From NCBI RefSeq assembly GCF_019375475.1, contig NZ_JAHXGQ010000001.1, positions 744,001 through 808,000 of the forward strand: a stretch of 64,000 nt of DNA. The letters run 5' to 3'. Shown in pieces: positions 37,221-45,128 of this stretch. The notes beneath the pieces were generated by a model, which was not told the origin of the DNA, did not search any database, and was given only the letters and a program-made list of their open reading frames with translations. The position numbers were made by a program, and so were the translations under genes. The stretch's first letter is position 1. Each line of letters opens with the position of its first letter. This DNA comes from Saccharothrix obliqua. Lineage in GTDB: Bacteria > Actinomycetota > Actinomycetes > Mycobacteriales > Pseudonocardiaceae.

Positions 37221-38741
37221 TCAGCCGGCCGACGCCCGGACCAGCGGCAGCAGGGCCGCGATCCGGTGCCTCGGCAGGTCGATCAGCCGGTGCTCCAGGT
37301 CGTCGTGCTGCGGCACCAGCTCCCGCGCCTCGCGCCGGGTGACCCGCAGCACGGTGGTCAACGCCTCCCGCCACACGTTGCCGACCTTGCCGTGGGCACG
37401 CGTCAACACCTCGCGCACGACCAGCCCACCGGGGTCGAGGGTGCCCGGCAGCACCTGGTCGGCGACCACGACGCAGTGCCCGCCGTCCGGGGTGGACCGC
37501 AGGTGGCGCAACGTGAACCGGGTGTCCACCAGCGCCGACAACCCGGCCTGGCCCGCCGCGGACGCGACGTCCGGGTGGTTGTTCGGCACCAGCGCGGCCA
37601 TCCGGCCGGGCGAGCACGCCAGCAGGGTGCGCAGCAGCCACGGACCGGGGTCGCCGGACAGGTCCACGGCGAGCGACGCCGCGCCCTTGCCGATCGGGTC
37701 GGCCCAGCCGGGCGCGCGGGGTTTGGGCGGCGGTGACGACTCGGGCCGCGGCGCGTGCTCCACCAGCGCCCGCAGGGCTTCCGGGCCCGGACCGGTCGCC
37801 TCGACCGACTGCGGGCCGTGCGTGTAGATCGTGGTCTTCGCGGGCACGGCGGCGCGGCGGCCGGTGGGCCGGCACACGTACAGGTCGGCGGCGCTGCCGA
37901 TGGCCTGCGCGCCGTCGAACCGGTGGAACGCGGGCAGGACCGCCTCGAACACCAGGCCCTGCCGCAGCAACTCCTGCTGCACCTTCAGCCCGAGCGCGGG
38001 CGTGCGCTCGCTGAACCCGTACGCCAGCAGCACGCGGCCGTGTGCCGGGTGGGCCAGGCACTCCACGGCGCGGGACGCGAACAACGCCATGCCCTCCGGG
38101 CTGTACGGCGGGTCGCTGAACACCAGGTCCGCCGACTCGCGCACGGCGGAGGGCAGCCCGAACCGGAGGTCCGCGTGCAGCGCGCGGACGCGGCCACCCG
38201 AGCGCTCCTCGACGTACTGGAGCAGTCGATCGTCCACATCGACCACGACCAACGAGACGTCCGGGTTCACCGCGGCCACCGCGAGCGACGTCAGGTCGTG
38301 GTCGCCCAGGAGCACCAGGGTCCGGCCGACCAGGTCGTACTGCTCGTCCAACCACAACGCGCGTTTCAACGCGGTCTCCGCCGTCGCCTGCACGTGGTCG
38401 AGCGCCGTCAGCGGCGGCGGCACCGCGGCGATGTCGGCGCGGATGCCGGTGAGCAGCGCGGTGTTGCGCGTCACCAGCGGGTCCACCGGTTCCAGCGCGG
38501 CGCCGAACTCCTTGTAGGCCGCGGCCCGCGACGGCGTGATGCGGAACCGGTCGCCGCTGGTCTCCACGTCCGCGCCCAGCGCCTTCAACACGTCCTGCAC
38601 GGTGCGCCGGGGCACGGCCGGCACGCGGACCAGGTCCGCGAGGGTGTGCCAGTCGTCACCCAGCAACGTGAGGACGCGTCGGAGTCTGCGCGCGTGTGCG
38701 CCGTGCGATTCAAGTAGTTCGCGGACTAGTTCGGTGGCCAC
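37221..38741 (-). CDS. Bis-aminopropyl spermidine synthase-family (BpsA-like) protein
   Basis: A 506-residue protein. Residues about 1-75 form winged helices (TLADLVRVPAVPRRTVQDVLKAL). The central part (about 130-290) is the PF01861 aminopropyltransferase core: TLVLLGDHDLTSLAVA, VVVDVDDRLLQYVEE and DLVFSDPPYSPEGMALF. In archaea BpsA makes branched N4-bis(aminopropyl)spermidine. The C-terminal 180 residues (DLSGDPGPWLLRTLLACSPGRMAALVPNNHP...) are an extension not found in archaeal BpsA as I know it. Whether the actinobacterial enzyme makes polyamines is unproven. It is divergent from the opuC operon. Confidence 0.83.
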   Translation of the reverse strand: MATELVRELLESHGAHARRLRRVLTLLGDDWHTLADLVRVPAVPRRTVQDVLKALGADVETSGDRFRITPSRAAAYKEFGAALEPVDPLVTRNTALLTGIRADIAAVPPPLTALDHVQATAETALKRALWLDEQYDLVGRTLVLLGDHDLTSLAVAAVNPDVSLVVVDVDDRLLQYVEERSGGRVRALHADLRFGLPSAVRESADLVFSDPPYSPEGMALFASRAVECLAHPAHGRVLLAYGFSERTPALGLKVQQELLRQGLVFEAVLPAFHRFDGAQAIGSAADLYVCRPTGRRAAVPAKTTIYTHGPQSVEATGPGPEALRALVEHAPRPESSPPPKPRAPGWADPIGKGAASLAVDLSGDPGPWLLRTLLACSPGRMAALVPNNHPDVASAAGQAGLSALVDTRFTLRHLRSTPDGGHCVVVADQVLPGTLDPGGLVVREVLTRAHGKVGNVWREALTTVLRVTRREARELVPQHDDLEHRLIDLPRHRIAALLPLVRASAG

Positions 38742-38846
38742 AAACGGAGCAGCCTACTGACCGAATTCTGAAACACCGCTGCCACCGCCGGCCGGACGGG
38801 CTAGGGTCGTTCGACGCCTGCTGCCACCGACGGGGAGGGACCACGG

Positions 38847-39887
38847 GTGATCGAGTTCCGCGGCGTGACCAAGCGGTTCGACGACGGGACGATCGCGGTG
38901 AACGGCCTGGACCTCGTGGTCGAGGCGGGCACGATCACGGTCTTCGTCGGGCCGTCCGGCTGCGGCAAGACGACGTCCCTGCGCATGGTCAACCGGATGA
39001 TCGACCCGACGTCGGGCACGGTGCTGGTGGACGGCCGCGACGTGCTCACCGTCGACCCGCCGAAGCTGCGGCTGGGCATCGGGTACGTGATCCAGCAGGC
39101 CGGCCTGTTCCCGCACCGCACCGTGCTGGACAACGTGGCCACGGTGCCCCTGCTGTCCGGCTGGTCGAAGGGCCGCGCGCGGACCCGCGCCGCCGAGCTG
39201 CTGGAACTGGTGGGGCTGCCCGCCGAACTCGGTCGCCGTTACCCGGTGCAGCTCTCCGGTGGCCAGCAGCAACGGGTGGGCGTGGCGCGCGCGCTGGCCG
39301 CCGACCCGCCGGTGCTGCTGATGGACGAGCCGTTCAGCGCGGTGGACCCGGTGGTGCGGGAGGGTTTGCAGGACGAGTTGCTGCGGCTCCAGGCCGAACT
39401 GGACAAGACGATCGTCTTCGTCACCCACGACATCGACGAGGCCGTGCGGATCGGCGAGAAGGTGGCGGTGTTCCGCGAGGGCGGCGTCCTCGCCCAGTAC
39501 GCGCCGCCCGCCGAACTGCTCGCCCGGCCTGCCGACGACTTCGTGGCGGGCTTCGTGGGCAAGGACCGCGGTTACCGCAGTCTGTCCTTTGTGGACGCCG
39601 CCGGCGTGGAGGTGCGCCCGGTGGAGACCGCCGACGAGCCGGGCGGCGACGGGCGGTGGCGGCTGGTGGTGGACGCCGACCGCAGACCGCAGGGCTGGCG
39701 CGCGCCGGACGGCTCGACCGTGCCCGGCGGCTCGCTCTACGAGTCGGGCGGCCCGGTCCGCGGCGCGCTGGACGCCGCCCTGTCGTCGCCGTCGGGGCTG
39801 GGCGTCGTGGTGGACGCCGAGGGCAGGCTCGCGGGCGTGGTGGAGGCGCGGCAGGTGCTCGACGTGATCGAGAGCCGCCGTGGGTGA
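38847..39887 (+). CDS. opuCA: Glycine betaine/choline-type ABC transporter ATPase
   Basis: A 346-residue ABC ATPase. Walker A GPSGCGKTT (about 33-41), Q-loop IQQAGLFPH, signature LSGGQQQR, Walker B VLLMDEPF and the switch His in VTHDIDEA are intact. The C-terminal 90 residues form a CBS-like regulatory region (GLGVVVDAEGRLAGVVEARQVLDVI), as in OpuCA/OpuAA where it senses ionic strength or c-di-AMP. It heads a four-gene operon for compatible-solute uptake, each gene overlapping the next or nearly so. Confidence 0.93.
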   Translation: MIEFRGVTKRFDDGTIAVNGLDLVVEAGTITVFVGPSGCGKTTSLRMVNRMIDPTSGTVLVDGRDVLTVDPPKLRLGIGYVIQQAGLFPHRTVLDNVATVPLLSGWSKGRARTRAAELLELVGLPAELGRRYPVQLSGGQQQRVGVARALAADPPVLLMDEPFSAVDPVVREGLQDELLRLQAELDKTIVFVTHDIDEAVRIGEKVAVFREGGVLAQYAPPAELLARPADDFVAGFVGKDRGYRSLSFVDAAGVEVRPVETADEPGGDGRWRLVVDADRRPQGWRAPDGSTVPGGSLYESGGPVRGALDAALSSPSGLGVVVDAEGRLAGVVEARQVLDVIESRRG

Positions 39888-40539
39888 CGTCGTCAAGTAC
39901 CTCAGCGACGCGGGCACGCGGGCGGCGCTGTGGTCCATGCTGCTCGACCACGTGTGGCTGTCCCTGCTGCCGCTGGTGATCTCCGTGGTGCTGGCGGTCG
40001 TGCTGGGCCTGGTGTGCCACCGGTACCGGCGCCTCAACGGCTTCGTCGTCGGACTGTCCAATGTGGTCTACACGATCCCGTCGCTGGCGTTGTTCGCGAT
40101 CATCCCGGCGGTGATCGGCACGCAGGTGTTGAACCCGGTGAACGTGGTGCTGGCGCTCACCATCTACACCACGGCACTGCTGGTGCGCCCGGTCGTGGAG
40201 GCGTTGAACGCGGTGCCCGCGCACGTGACGGCCGCCGCGACCGCGATGGGCTTCCGGCCGTGGCGGCGGTTCCTGACCGTGGAGCTGCCGCTGTCCGTGC
40301 CCGTGCTGGCGGCGGGCGTGCGGGTCGGTTCGGTCAGCAACATCAGCCTGGTCAGCGTCGGCGCGCTGATCGGCACCGGCGGGCTCGGCACGTTGTTCAC
40401 CGACGGCTTCCGGCAGCGCTACCTCGCGCCGATCGCCATCGGCATCGTGCTGACCCTGGCGCTCGCGCTGGTGGTGGACCTGCTGCTGGTGGGGCTGCGC
40501 AACCTGGTGACGCCGTGGGCGAGGGCGGGTCGGGCATGA
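39880..40539 (+). CDS. opuCB: Compatible-solute ABC transporter permease
   Basis: A 219-residue BPD-type permease with about six membrane helices, e.g. VWLSLLPLVISVVLAVVLGLVCH and VLALTIYTTALLVRPVVEAL. The EAA-like loop is AVPAHVTAAATAMGFRPWRRFLTVELPLSVPVLAAGVR. GTG 39880 lies 8 bases inside the ATPase gene, giving translational coupling. It pairs with the second permease at 40536 to form the translocation channel. Confidence 0.92.
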   Translation: MGDVVKYLSDAGTRAALWSMLLDHVWLSLLPLVISVVLAVVLGLVCHRYRRLNGFVVGLSNVVYTIPSLALFAIIPAVIGTQVLNPVNVVLALTIYTTALLVRPVVEALNAVPAHVTAAATAMGFRPWRRFLTVELPLSVPVLAAGVRVGSVSNISLVSVGALIGTGGLGTLFTDGFRQRYLAPIAIGIVLTLALALVVDLLLVGLRNLVTPWARAGRA

Positions 40540-41237
40540 TCTTCGCGGACGCGTTCGCCTGGCTGCTCGACGCGGCCAACTGGACCGGGTCCAGGTCGAT
40601 ACCGGTGCGGGTCGGCGTGCACCTGCTGTACTGCCTGGGCGCGGTGCTCGGCGCGGCGGCGATCGCCGTGCCGCTGGGGCTGTACGTCGGGCACACCGGT
40701 CGTGGCGGCGTGCTGCTGGTCGGCGGCAGCAACGCGTTGCGCGCCCTGCCGACGCTGGGCCTGGTGACGTTCCTGTACCTGGTGGCGGGCGGCGGTCAGG
40801 TCGGCGTGCTGATCGGCCTCGTCGTGCTGGCCGTGCCGCCGATCCTGGCGGGCGCGTACGCGGGCATCCAGGACGTGGACCGCGGTGTCGTGGACGCCGC
40901 GCGCGGCATGGGGATGACCGGCGCGCAGCGGCTGTGGCGGGTGGAGCTGCCGAACGCGCTGCCGCTGCTGGTCGGTGGCCTGCGCAACGCGACGTTGCAG
41001 GTCGTCGCGACCGCGTCGGTGGCGGCGTACGTGGGCATCGAGACGTTGGGCAGGCCACTGCTGGACGGCCTGCGAGTGCTGGACTACGGCCAGTTCGTCG
41101 GCGGCGCGGTGCTGGTCGCCCTGCTGGCGGTCGTGCTGGACGTGGTGCTCGCGCTCGTGGGGAAGCTGGTCATCCCGAGGGGTTTGCGGCTGTCCGCCCG
41201 GCCGCGGCGGCGCGCGAAGGCGCCCCGGGTCGGTTGA
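40536..41237 (+). CDS. opuCD: Compatible-solute ABC transporter permease, second subunit
   Basis: A 233-residue permease with about five to six membrane helices and the EAA loop GVVDAARGMGMTGAQRLWRVELPNALPLLVGGLRNAT. NALRALPTLGLVTFLYL is typical of OpuC/ProW permeases. ATG 40536 overlaps the previous stop (ATGA). The basic C-terminus (RPRRRAKAPRVG) is expected to face the cytosol. Confidence 0.92.
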   Translation: MIFADAFAWLLDAANWTGSRSIPVRVGVHLLYCLGAVLGAAAIAVPLGLYVGHTGRGGVLLVGGSNALRALPTLGLVTFLYLVAGGGQVGVLIGLVVLAVPPILAGAYAGIQDVDRGVVDAARGMGMTGAQRLWRVELPNALPLLVGGLRNATLQVVATASVAAYVGIETLGRPLLDGLRVLDYGQFVGGAVLVALLAVVLDVVLALVGKLVIPRGLRLSARPRRRAKAPRVG

Positions 41238-41261
41238 GTGTTGTGGGAGAGGGAGTACGGC

Positions 41262-42149
41262 ATGAAGCGCACGTTGACCGTCATCGTCGCGGCGGCGGCG
41301 CTGGCCGTTTCCGCGTGCGGGTCCAAGGAGGACCTGAGCGGGAGCGACCAGCAGGCCGCCTCGGGTGAGGTCGTGGTCGGTTCGGCCGACTTCACCGAGA
41401 ACAAGATCCTCGCCGAGGTGTACGCGGGGGCGTTGAAGACCACCGGCGCCAAGGTGTCGGTGAAGTCCGGCATCGGCGCGCGCGAACTGGTCGTGAAGGC
41501 GTTGCAGGACAAGTCGCTCGGCGTCGTGCCGGAGTACACGGGCAACCTGCTCAACTACTTCGACAAGGCGAACGCGAAGACCACGCCGGACGAGGTGTAC
41601 GCGGCGCTGAAGGAGAAGACCCCGGCCGGTCTGGAGGTCCTGGCGAAGTCGCCGGCCGAGGACAAGGACGTGCTGGTGGTCACCAAGGAGACCGCCGACT
41701 CGGGCGTGAAGTCGATCGCCGACCTGGGCGACAACAAGTACGTGCTGGGCGCGGCGGGCGAGTGGGCGCAGCGCTGGCAGGGCAAGGTCAAGGAGCTGTA
41801 CGGCGTCACGTTCAAGGAGGTCAAGACCACCGACGCGGGCGGTCCGGTCACCGTGGACGCGTTGAAGGACGGCTCCGCGCAGGTGGTGAACCTCTACACG
41901 ACCTCGGCGGACATCAAGGCGAACAACTTCGTGGAGCTGACCGACCCGAAGAGCATGTACCCGGCGCAGAACATCGTGCCGCTGCTGCGGTCGGACGCGG
42001 TGGACGCGAAGGGCAAGGCCGTGCTCGACAAGGTGTCGCAGGCGTTGACCACGGAGAAGCTGGCCGAGCTGGTCAAGCGCGTGGACGTGGACAAGGAGAC
42101 CGTGGCGAACGTGGCCGCGGACTTCCTCAAGACCGCCGCGATCGGCTGA
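41262..42149 (+). CDS. opuCC: Glycine betaine/osmoprotectant-binding lipoprotein
   Basis: A 295-residue solute-binding protein. The signal peptide MKRTLTVIVAAAALAVSAC ends in the lipobox AVSAC, with Cys19 lipidated. GSADFTENKILAEVYAGALKTTGAKVSVKSGIGARELVVKAL is the OpuAC/OsmX family signature; GVVPEYTGNLLNYF, AQVVNLYTTSADIKANNFVELTDPKSMYPAQNIVPLL complete the two-lobed fold. Glycine betaine, choline or carnitine are possible ligands. It completes the operon, which is closed by a hairpin at 42160. Confidence 0.94.
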   Translation: MKRTLTVIVAAAALAVSACGSKEDLSGSDQQAASGEVVVGSADFTENKILAEVYAGALKTTGAKVSVKSGIGARELVVKALQDKSLGVVPEYTGNLLNYFDKANAKTTPDEVYAALKEKTPAGLEVLAKSPAEDKDVLVVTKETADSGVKSIADLGDNKYVLGAAGEWAQRWQGKVKELYGVTFKEVKTTDAGGPVTVDALKDGSAQVVNLYTTSADIKANNFVELTDPKSMYPAQNIVPLLRSDAVDAKGKAVLDKVSQALTTEKLAELVKRVDVDKETVANVAADFLKTAAIG

Positions 42150-42965
42150 TCACGCGTCGAGGCCGCCGGCACGGGCCGGCGGCCTTTCGCGTGTCCGGGG
42201 GCCGATGCGATCGGTGAGCGCGTCGGCCGCCCGCCGGGCTTCCGACGCGAGGTCCGGCCACGTCTCGCCGCACTCGTCGTCGCACACGTGCCGGAAGGTG
42301 ACCGTGATCGCCGCGATCGGCCGCCCGCCGTGGTCGAACACGGGTGCCGCGACGGACGCGAAACCGGCCGTCACGTACCCGTCCTCGACGGCCCAGCCCC
42401 GGCGGCGCTCGGCGGCGAGCAGGCGGCGCAGCGCGGGGAGGTCCCGCGGGCCGCGGCCGGTGCGCTCGACGAACGACGTGACACCGGGGAACAACGCCCG
42501 CACCTGGGCGGCAGGCAGGTGCGCCAGCAGGGCGCGGCCGGACGCCGTCAGGTGGGCGGGCAGCCGGACCCCGACGTCGGACACGATCGTCGACGGCTGC
42601 CGGGGCTGCTCCCGGAGCAGGTAGAGGGCTTCCGCCCCGTGCAGGACGCCGAGGTGGGCGGTCCGGCCGACCACGTCCACGAGGCGGCGGAGCAACGGCC
42701 GCGCCAGGCGTTCCAGGGGGTCGTGGCGGAGGTAGGCGGAGCCCAGTTCGAACGCGGCGACGCCGAGGCCGTAGCGGCGTTCCTCGGGGAAGTGGGTGGC
42801 GAAACCGGCCTCGGTCAGCTCGGCCAGCAGGTGGTAGGTGGTGGAGCGGGGCAGCCCCAACTCCCGCGCCACGGCGGCGGCGGACAGGGGACCGGGCCTG
42901 CTCGCCAGCAACCGCAGCACGGCCAGTCCCCGGCGCAACGCCGGCACGTCGCTGCTCGCGCCCAC
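42150..42965 (-). CDS. IclR-family regulator of the hut locus
   Basis: A 271-residue IclR-type regulator. The winged helix is at about 8-65 (ALRRGLAVLRLLASRPGPLSAAAVARELGLPRSTTYHLLAELTEAGFATHF) and the GAF-like effector domain follows (TAHLGVLHGAEALYLLREQ, HLTASGRALLAHLPAAQVRALFP, GYVTAGFASVAAPVFDHGGRPIAAITVTF). GTG 42965 is the start. It is divergent from hutH, and identical 16-bp palindromes lie upstream of both genes, so it probably represses itself and hutH. A HutC-like inducer role for urocanate is plausible but not shown by sequence. Confidence 0.92.
   Translation of the reverse strand: MGASSDVPALRRGLAVLRLLASRPGPLSAAAVARELGLPRSTTYHLLAELTEAGFATHFPEERRYGLGVAAFELGSAYLRHDPLERLARPLLRRLVDVVGRTAHLGVLHGAEALYLLREQPRQPSTIVSDVGVRLPAHLTASGRALLAHLPAAQVRALFPGVTSFVERTGRGPRDLPALRRLLAAERRRGWAVEDGYVTAGFASVAAPVFDHGGRPIAAITVTFRHVCDDECGETWPDLASEARRAADALTDRIGPRTRERPPARAGGLDA
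42160..42185 (+). terminator. Hairpin terminator of the opuC operon
   Basis: An 11-bp perfect stem (42160-42170 with 42175-42185), 4-base loop, then tttc. It starts 10 bases past the opuCC stop and lies inside the 3' end of the convergent IclR gene, so it may also affect that transcript. Confidence 0.75.
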
Positions 42966-42983
42966 GGCCCCATTGTGCGCGTC

Positions 42984-42999
42984 GTCTGGAATACCAGAC
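42984..42999. promoter_or_regulatory. Palindromic operator upstream of the IclR gene
   Basis: gtctggaataccagac, with perfect 6-bp arms, lies 19 bases upstream of the IclR start. An identical copy with the same six flanking bases on one side (cgcgtc) occurs at 43449. IclR proteins bind such TGG...CCA palindromes. Confidence 0.8.
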
Positions 43000-43448
43000 C
43001 AGCCCGCCCGGCTCGCCCCCCTCGACCGGCCGCCCACCGCTCGCGCACGACCCGCCGCCCGCCCCACCTGCGCAGGGGCCGCCGCCGCCCGCACACGGCC
43101 CTCCGTCCACCCCTGCGGCCGGACGCCCACCATCCGAGCACGGACCGCCACCGCCCGCCTCAGGACCGCCGCCCGCACACACGAACCGCCGCCGCCCCCC
43201 CGGACCGCCGCCCGCCTTCGGACCGCCGCCGCCTGCCTTCGGACCCCAGCCGTGCTCCTCCTCCGGGGCTGCTGTGGTGTTGGGCCGTTCGAGGGTCGGG
43301 TTGCTGTTCGCGCCTCCCTCGCAGCCGGCTTGCTGGTTGGCTGTTCGGGGCGGCCGGCCGCCGCTTGCCGATCGGCACCGCCCGAGCCGCCCGACAACCC
43401 CGGCGACCTCCGGAGCAGGGCCGAGCACACCCGAAGAATCTTCGCGTC
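43000..43448. other. Low-complexity interval between the two operators
   Basis: About 450 bases of GC-rich sequence with recurring ggaccgccgcccgc-like stretches in the left part. Open frames on both strands are compositional. No gene is supportable. The divergent promoters of the IclR and hutH genes are expected at its two ends. Confidence 0.5.
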
Positions 43449-43464
43449 GTCTGGAATACCAGAC
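43449..43464. promoter_or_regulatory. Palindromic operator upstream of hutH
   Basis: gtctggaataccagac again, 47 bases before the hutH start, identical to the copy at 42984-42999. A site here would overlap or sit close to the hutH promoter and allow repression by the neighbouring IclR protein. Confidence 0.8.
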
Positions 43465-43510
43465 AGTCTCCGCCGGTCCCGGGTCGTGCGGCGCGGGCGG
43501 TCGGGTTGTG

Positions 43511-45061
43511 ATGGAGCACATGCAGCAGCCCGTGCAACTGGGGTCCAAGCTCCTCACCCGCGAGGACGTCCACGCCGTCGCCCGTGGCGACGCGCCCGTG
43601 GAGTTGACGGAGGCGGCGCGGGAAGCGGTGGCCACCGCTCGTGCGCACATCGAGCGACTGGCCACGGCGGAGAAGCCGACCTACGGCGTGTCCACCGGGT
43701 TCGGCGCCCTCGCCGTCCGGCACATCCCGCCGGACCGGCGTGCCGCCCTCCAGCAGTCCCTCGTCCGCTCGCACGCCGCCGGCTCCGGCCCGGAGGTCGA
43801 GCGGGAGGTCGTGCGGGCGCTCGTGCTGCTCCGCCTGAAGACCCTGGCCACCGGCCACACCGGCGTGCGCCTGGAAACCGCCGAGGCGATGGCGGCCATG
43901 CTGAACGCGGGCATCACGCCCGTGGTGCACGAGTTCGGCTCGCTCGGCTGCTCGGGCGACCTCGCGCCGCTGTCCGCCGCGGCCCTGGCGCTGACCGGCG
44001 AGGGCGAGGTCCGGGACGCCGCAGGTGAGCTGGTGCCCGCCCGCACGGCCCTGGACCGGGCGGGCATCACGCCGGTGCGGCTGGCCGAGAAGGAGGGCCT
44101 CGCGCTGATCAACGGCACCGACGGCATGCTCGGGATGCTGGTGCTGGCCCTGCACGACCTGCGCCACCTGCTGGACGTGGCCGACCTGACGGCCGCGATG
44201 AGCGTCGAGGCGCTGCTCGGCACGGACCGCGTCTTCGCCGCCGACCTGCACGCCCTGCGCCCGCACCCCGGCCAGGGGCTCAGCGCGCGGCGCATGGCCG
44301 AGCTGCTGGCCGGCTCGGAGATCATGGAGAGCCACCGCGGCCCGGACTGCACCCGCGTGCAGGACGCGTACTCGCTGCGCTGCTCGCCCCAGGTGCACGG
44401 GGCGGCGCGGGACACGGTGAGCTACGCCGAGACGGTCGCCGACCGGGAACTGGCCGCCGCGATCGACAACCCGGTGGTGCTGGCGGACGGCCGCGTCGAG
44501 TCCAACGGCAACTTCCACGGCGCGCCGATCGCCTACGTGCTGGACTTCCTCGCCATCCCGGTCGCGGACGTGGCGAGCATCGCCGAGCGCCGCACCGACC
44601 GGATGCTGGACGTCAACCGCTCGCACGGCCTGCCGCCGTTCCTGGCCGACGACCCGGGCGTCGACTCCGGCCACATGATCGCCCAGTACACCCAGGCCGC
44701 GGTGGTCAGCGAGCTGAAGCGGCTCGCGGTGCCCGCGTCCGTCGACTCCATCCCGAGCAGCGCCATGCAGGAGGACCACGTCTCGATGGGCTGGTCCGCG
44801 GCGCGCAAGCTGCGCAAGGCCGTGGACGGCCTGCGCACGGTGCTCGCGATCGAGTTCCTGACCGCCGCCCGCGCGCTGGACCTGCGCGCCCCCCTCCGAC
44901 CCGCCCCCGCCACCGCGGCGGCGGTCGCCGCCCTGCGCCACCACGTGCCGGGCCCCGGCCCGGACCGCCACCTCGCCCCGGAGATCGCCGCCGCCGAAGA
45001 GTTCATCCGGTCGGGTGCGCTGCTCGACGTCGTCTCGAACCAGAACCGCTCGGAGGTCTGA
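43511..45061 (+). CDS. hutH: Histidine ammonia-lyase
   Basis: A 516-residue histidase, first enzyme of histidine breakdown (histidine to urocanate and ammonia). TYGVSTGFGALA (about 57-68) supplies the catalytic Tyr. The MIO cofactor triad is Cys147-Ser148-Gly149 in GSLGCSGDLAPLS, a known variant of Ala-Ser-Gly. NGTDGMLGMLVLALHDL, RVQDAYSLRCSPQVHGAARD, AIDNPVV and SNGNFHGAPIAYVLDFLAI complete the fold. The ribosome binding site is weak. A halogenase gene follows after 67 bases with no clear terminator, so the two may share a transcript. Confidence 0.96.
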   Translation: MEHMQQPVQLGSKLLTREDVHAVARGDAPVELTEAAREAVATARAHIERLATAEKPTYGVSTGFGALAVRHIPPDRRAALQQSLVRSHAAGSGPEVEREVVRALVLLRLKTLATGHTGVRLETAEAMAAMLNAGITPVVHEFGSLGCSGDLAPLSAAALALTGEGEVRDAAGELVPARTALDRAGITPVRLAEKEGLALINGTDGMLGMLVLALHDLRHLLDVADLTAAMSVEALLGTDRVFAADLHALRPHPGQGLSARRMAELLAGSEIMESHRGPDCTRVQDAYSLRCSPQVHGAARDTVSYAETVADRELAAAIDNPVVLADGRVESNGNFHGAPIAYVLDFLAIPVADVASIAERRTDRMLDVNRSHGLPPFLADDPGVDSGHMIAQYTQAAVVSELKRLAVPASVDSIPSSAMQEDHVSMGWSAARKLRKAVDGLRTVLAIEFLTAARALDLRAPLRPAPATAAAVAALRHHVPGPGPDRHLAPEIAAAEEFIRSGALLDVVSNQNRSEV

Positions 45062-45128
45062 ACGACGAGGGCACACCCACCGATGAAGCCGCCTCACGGA
45101 ATGCATTGACGATTGAGAGGGATGCGTC

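Noticed and set aside
38742..38846. c-di-AMP or other riboswitch before the opuC operon
   Set aside because: The interval is only about 105 bases and shows none of the expected conserved segments.
42127..43665. Longer minus-strand frame extending the IclR gene upstream
   Set aside because: The extra residues are Gly/Pro/Arg low complexity, cover the operators and do not belong to the IclR family.
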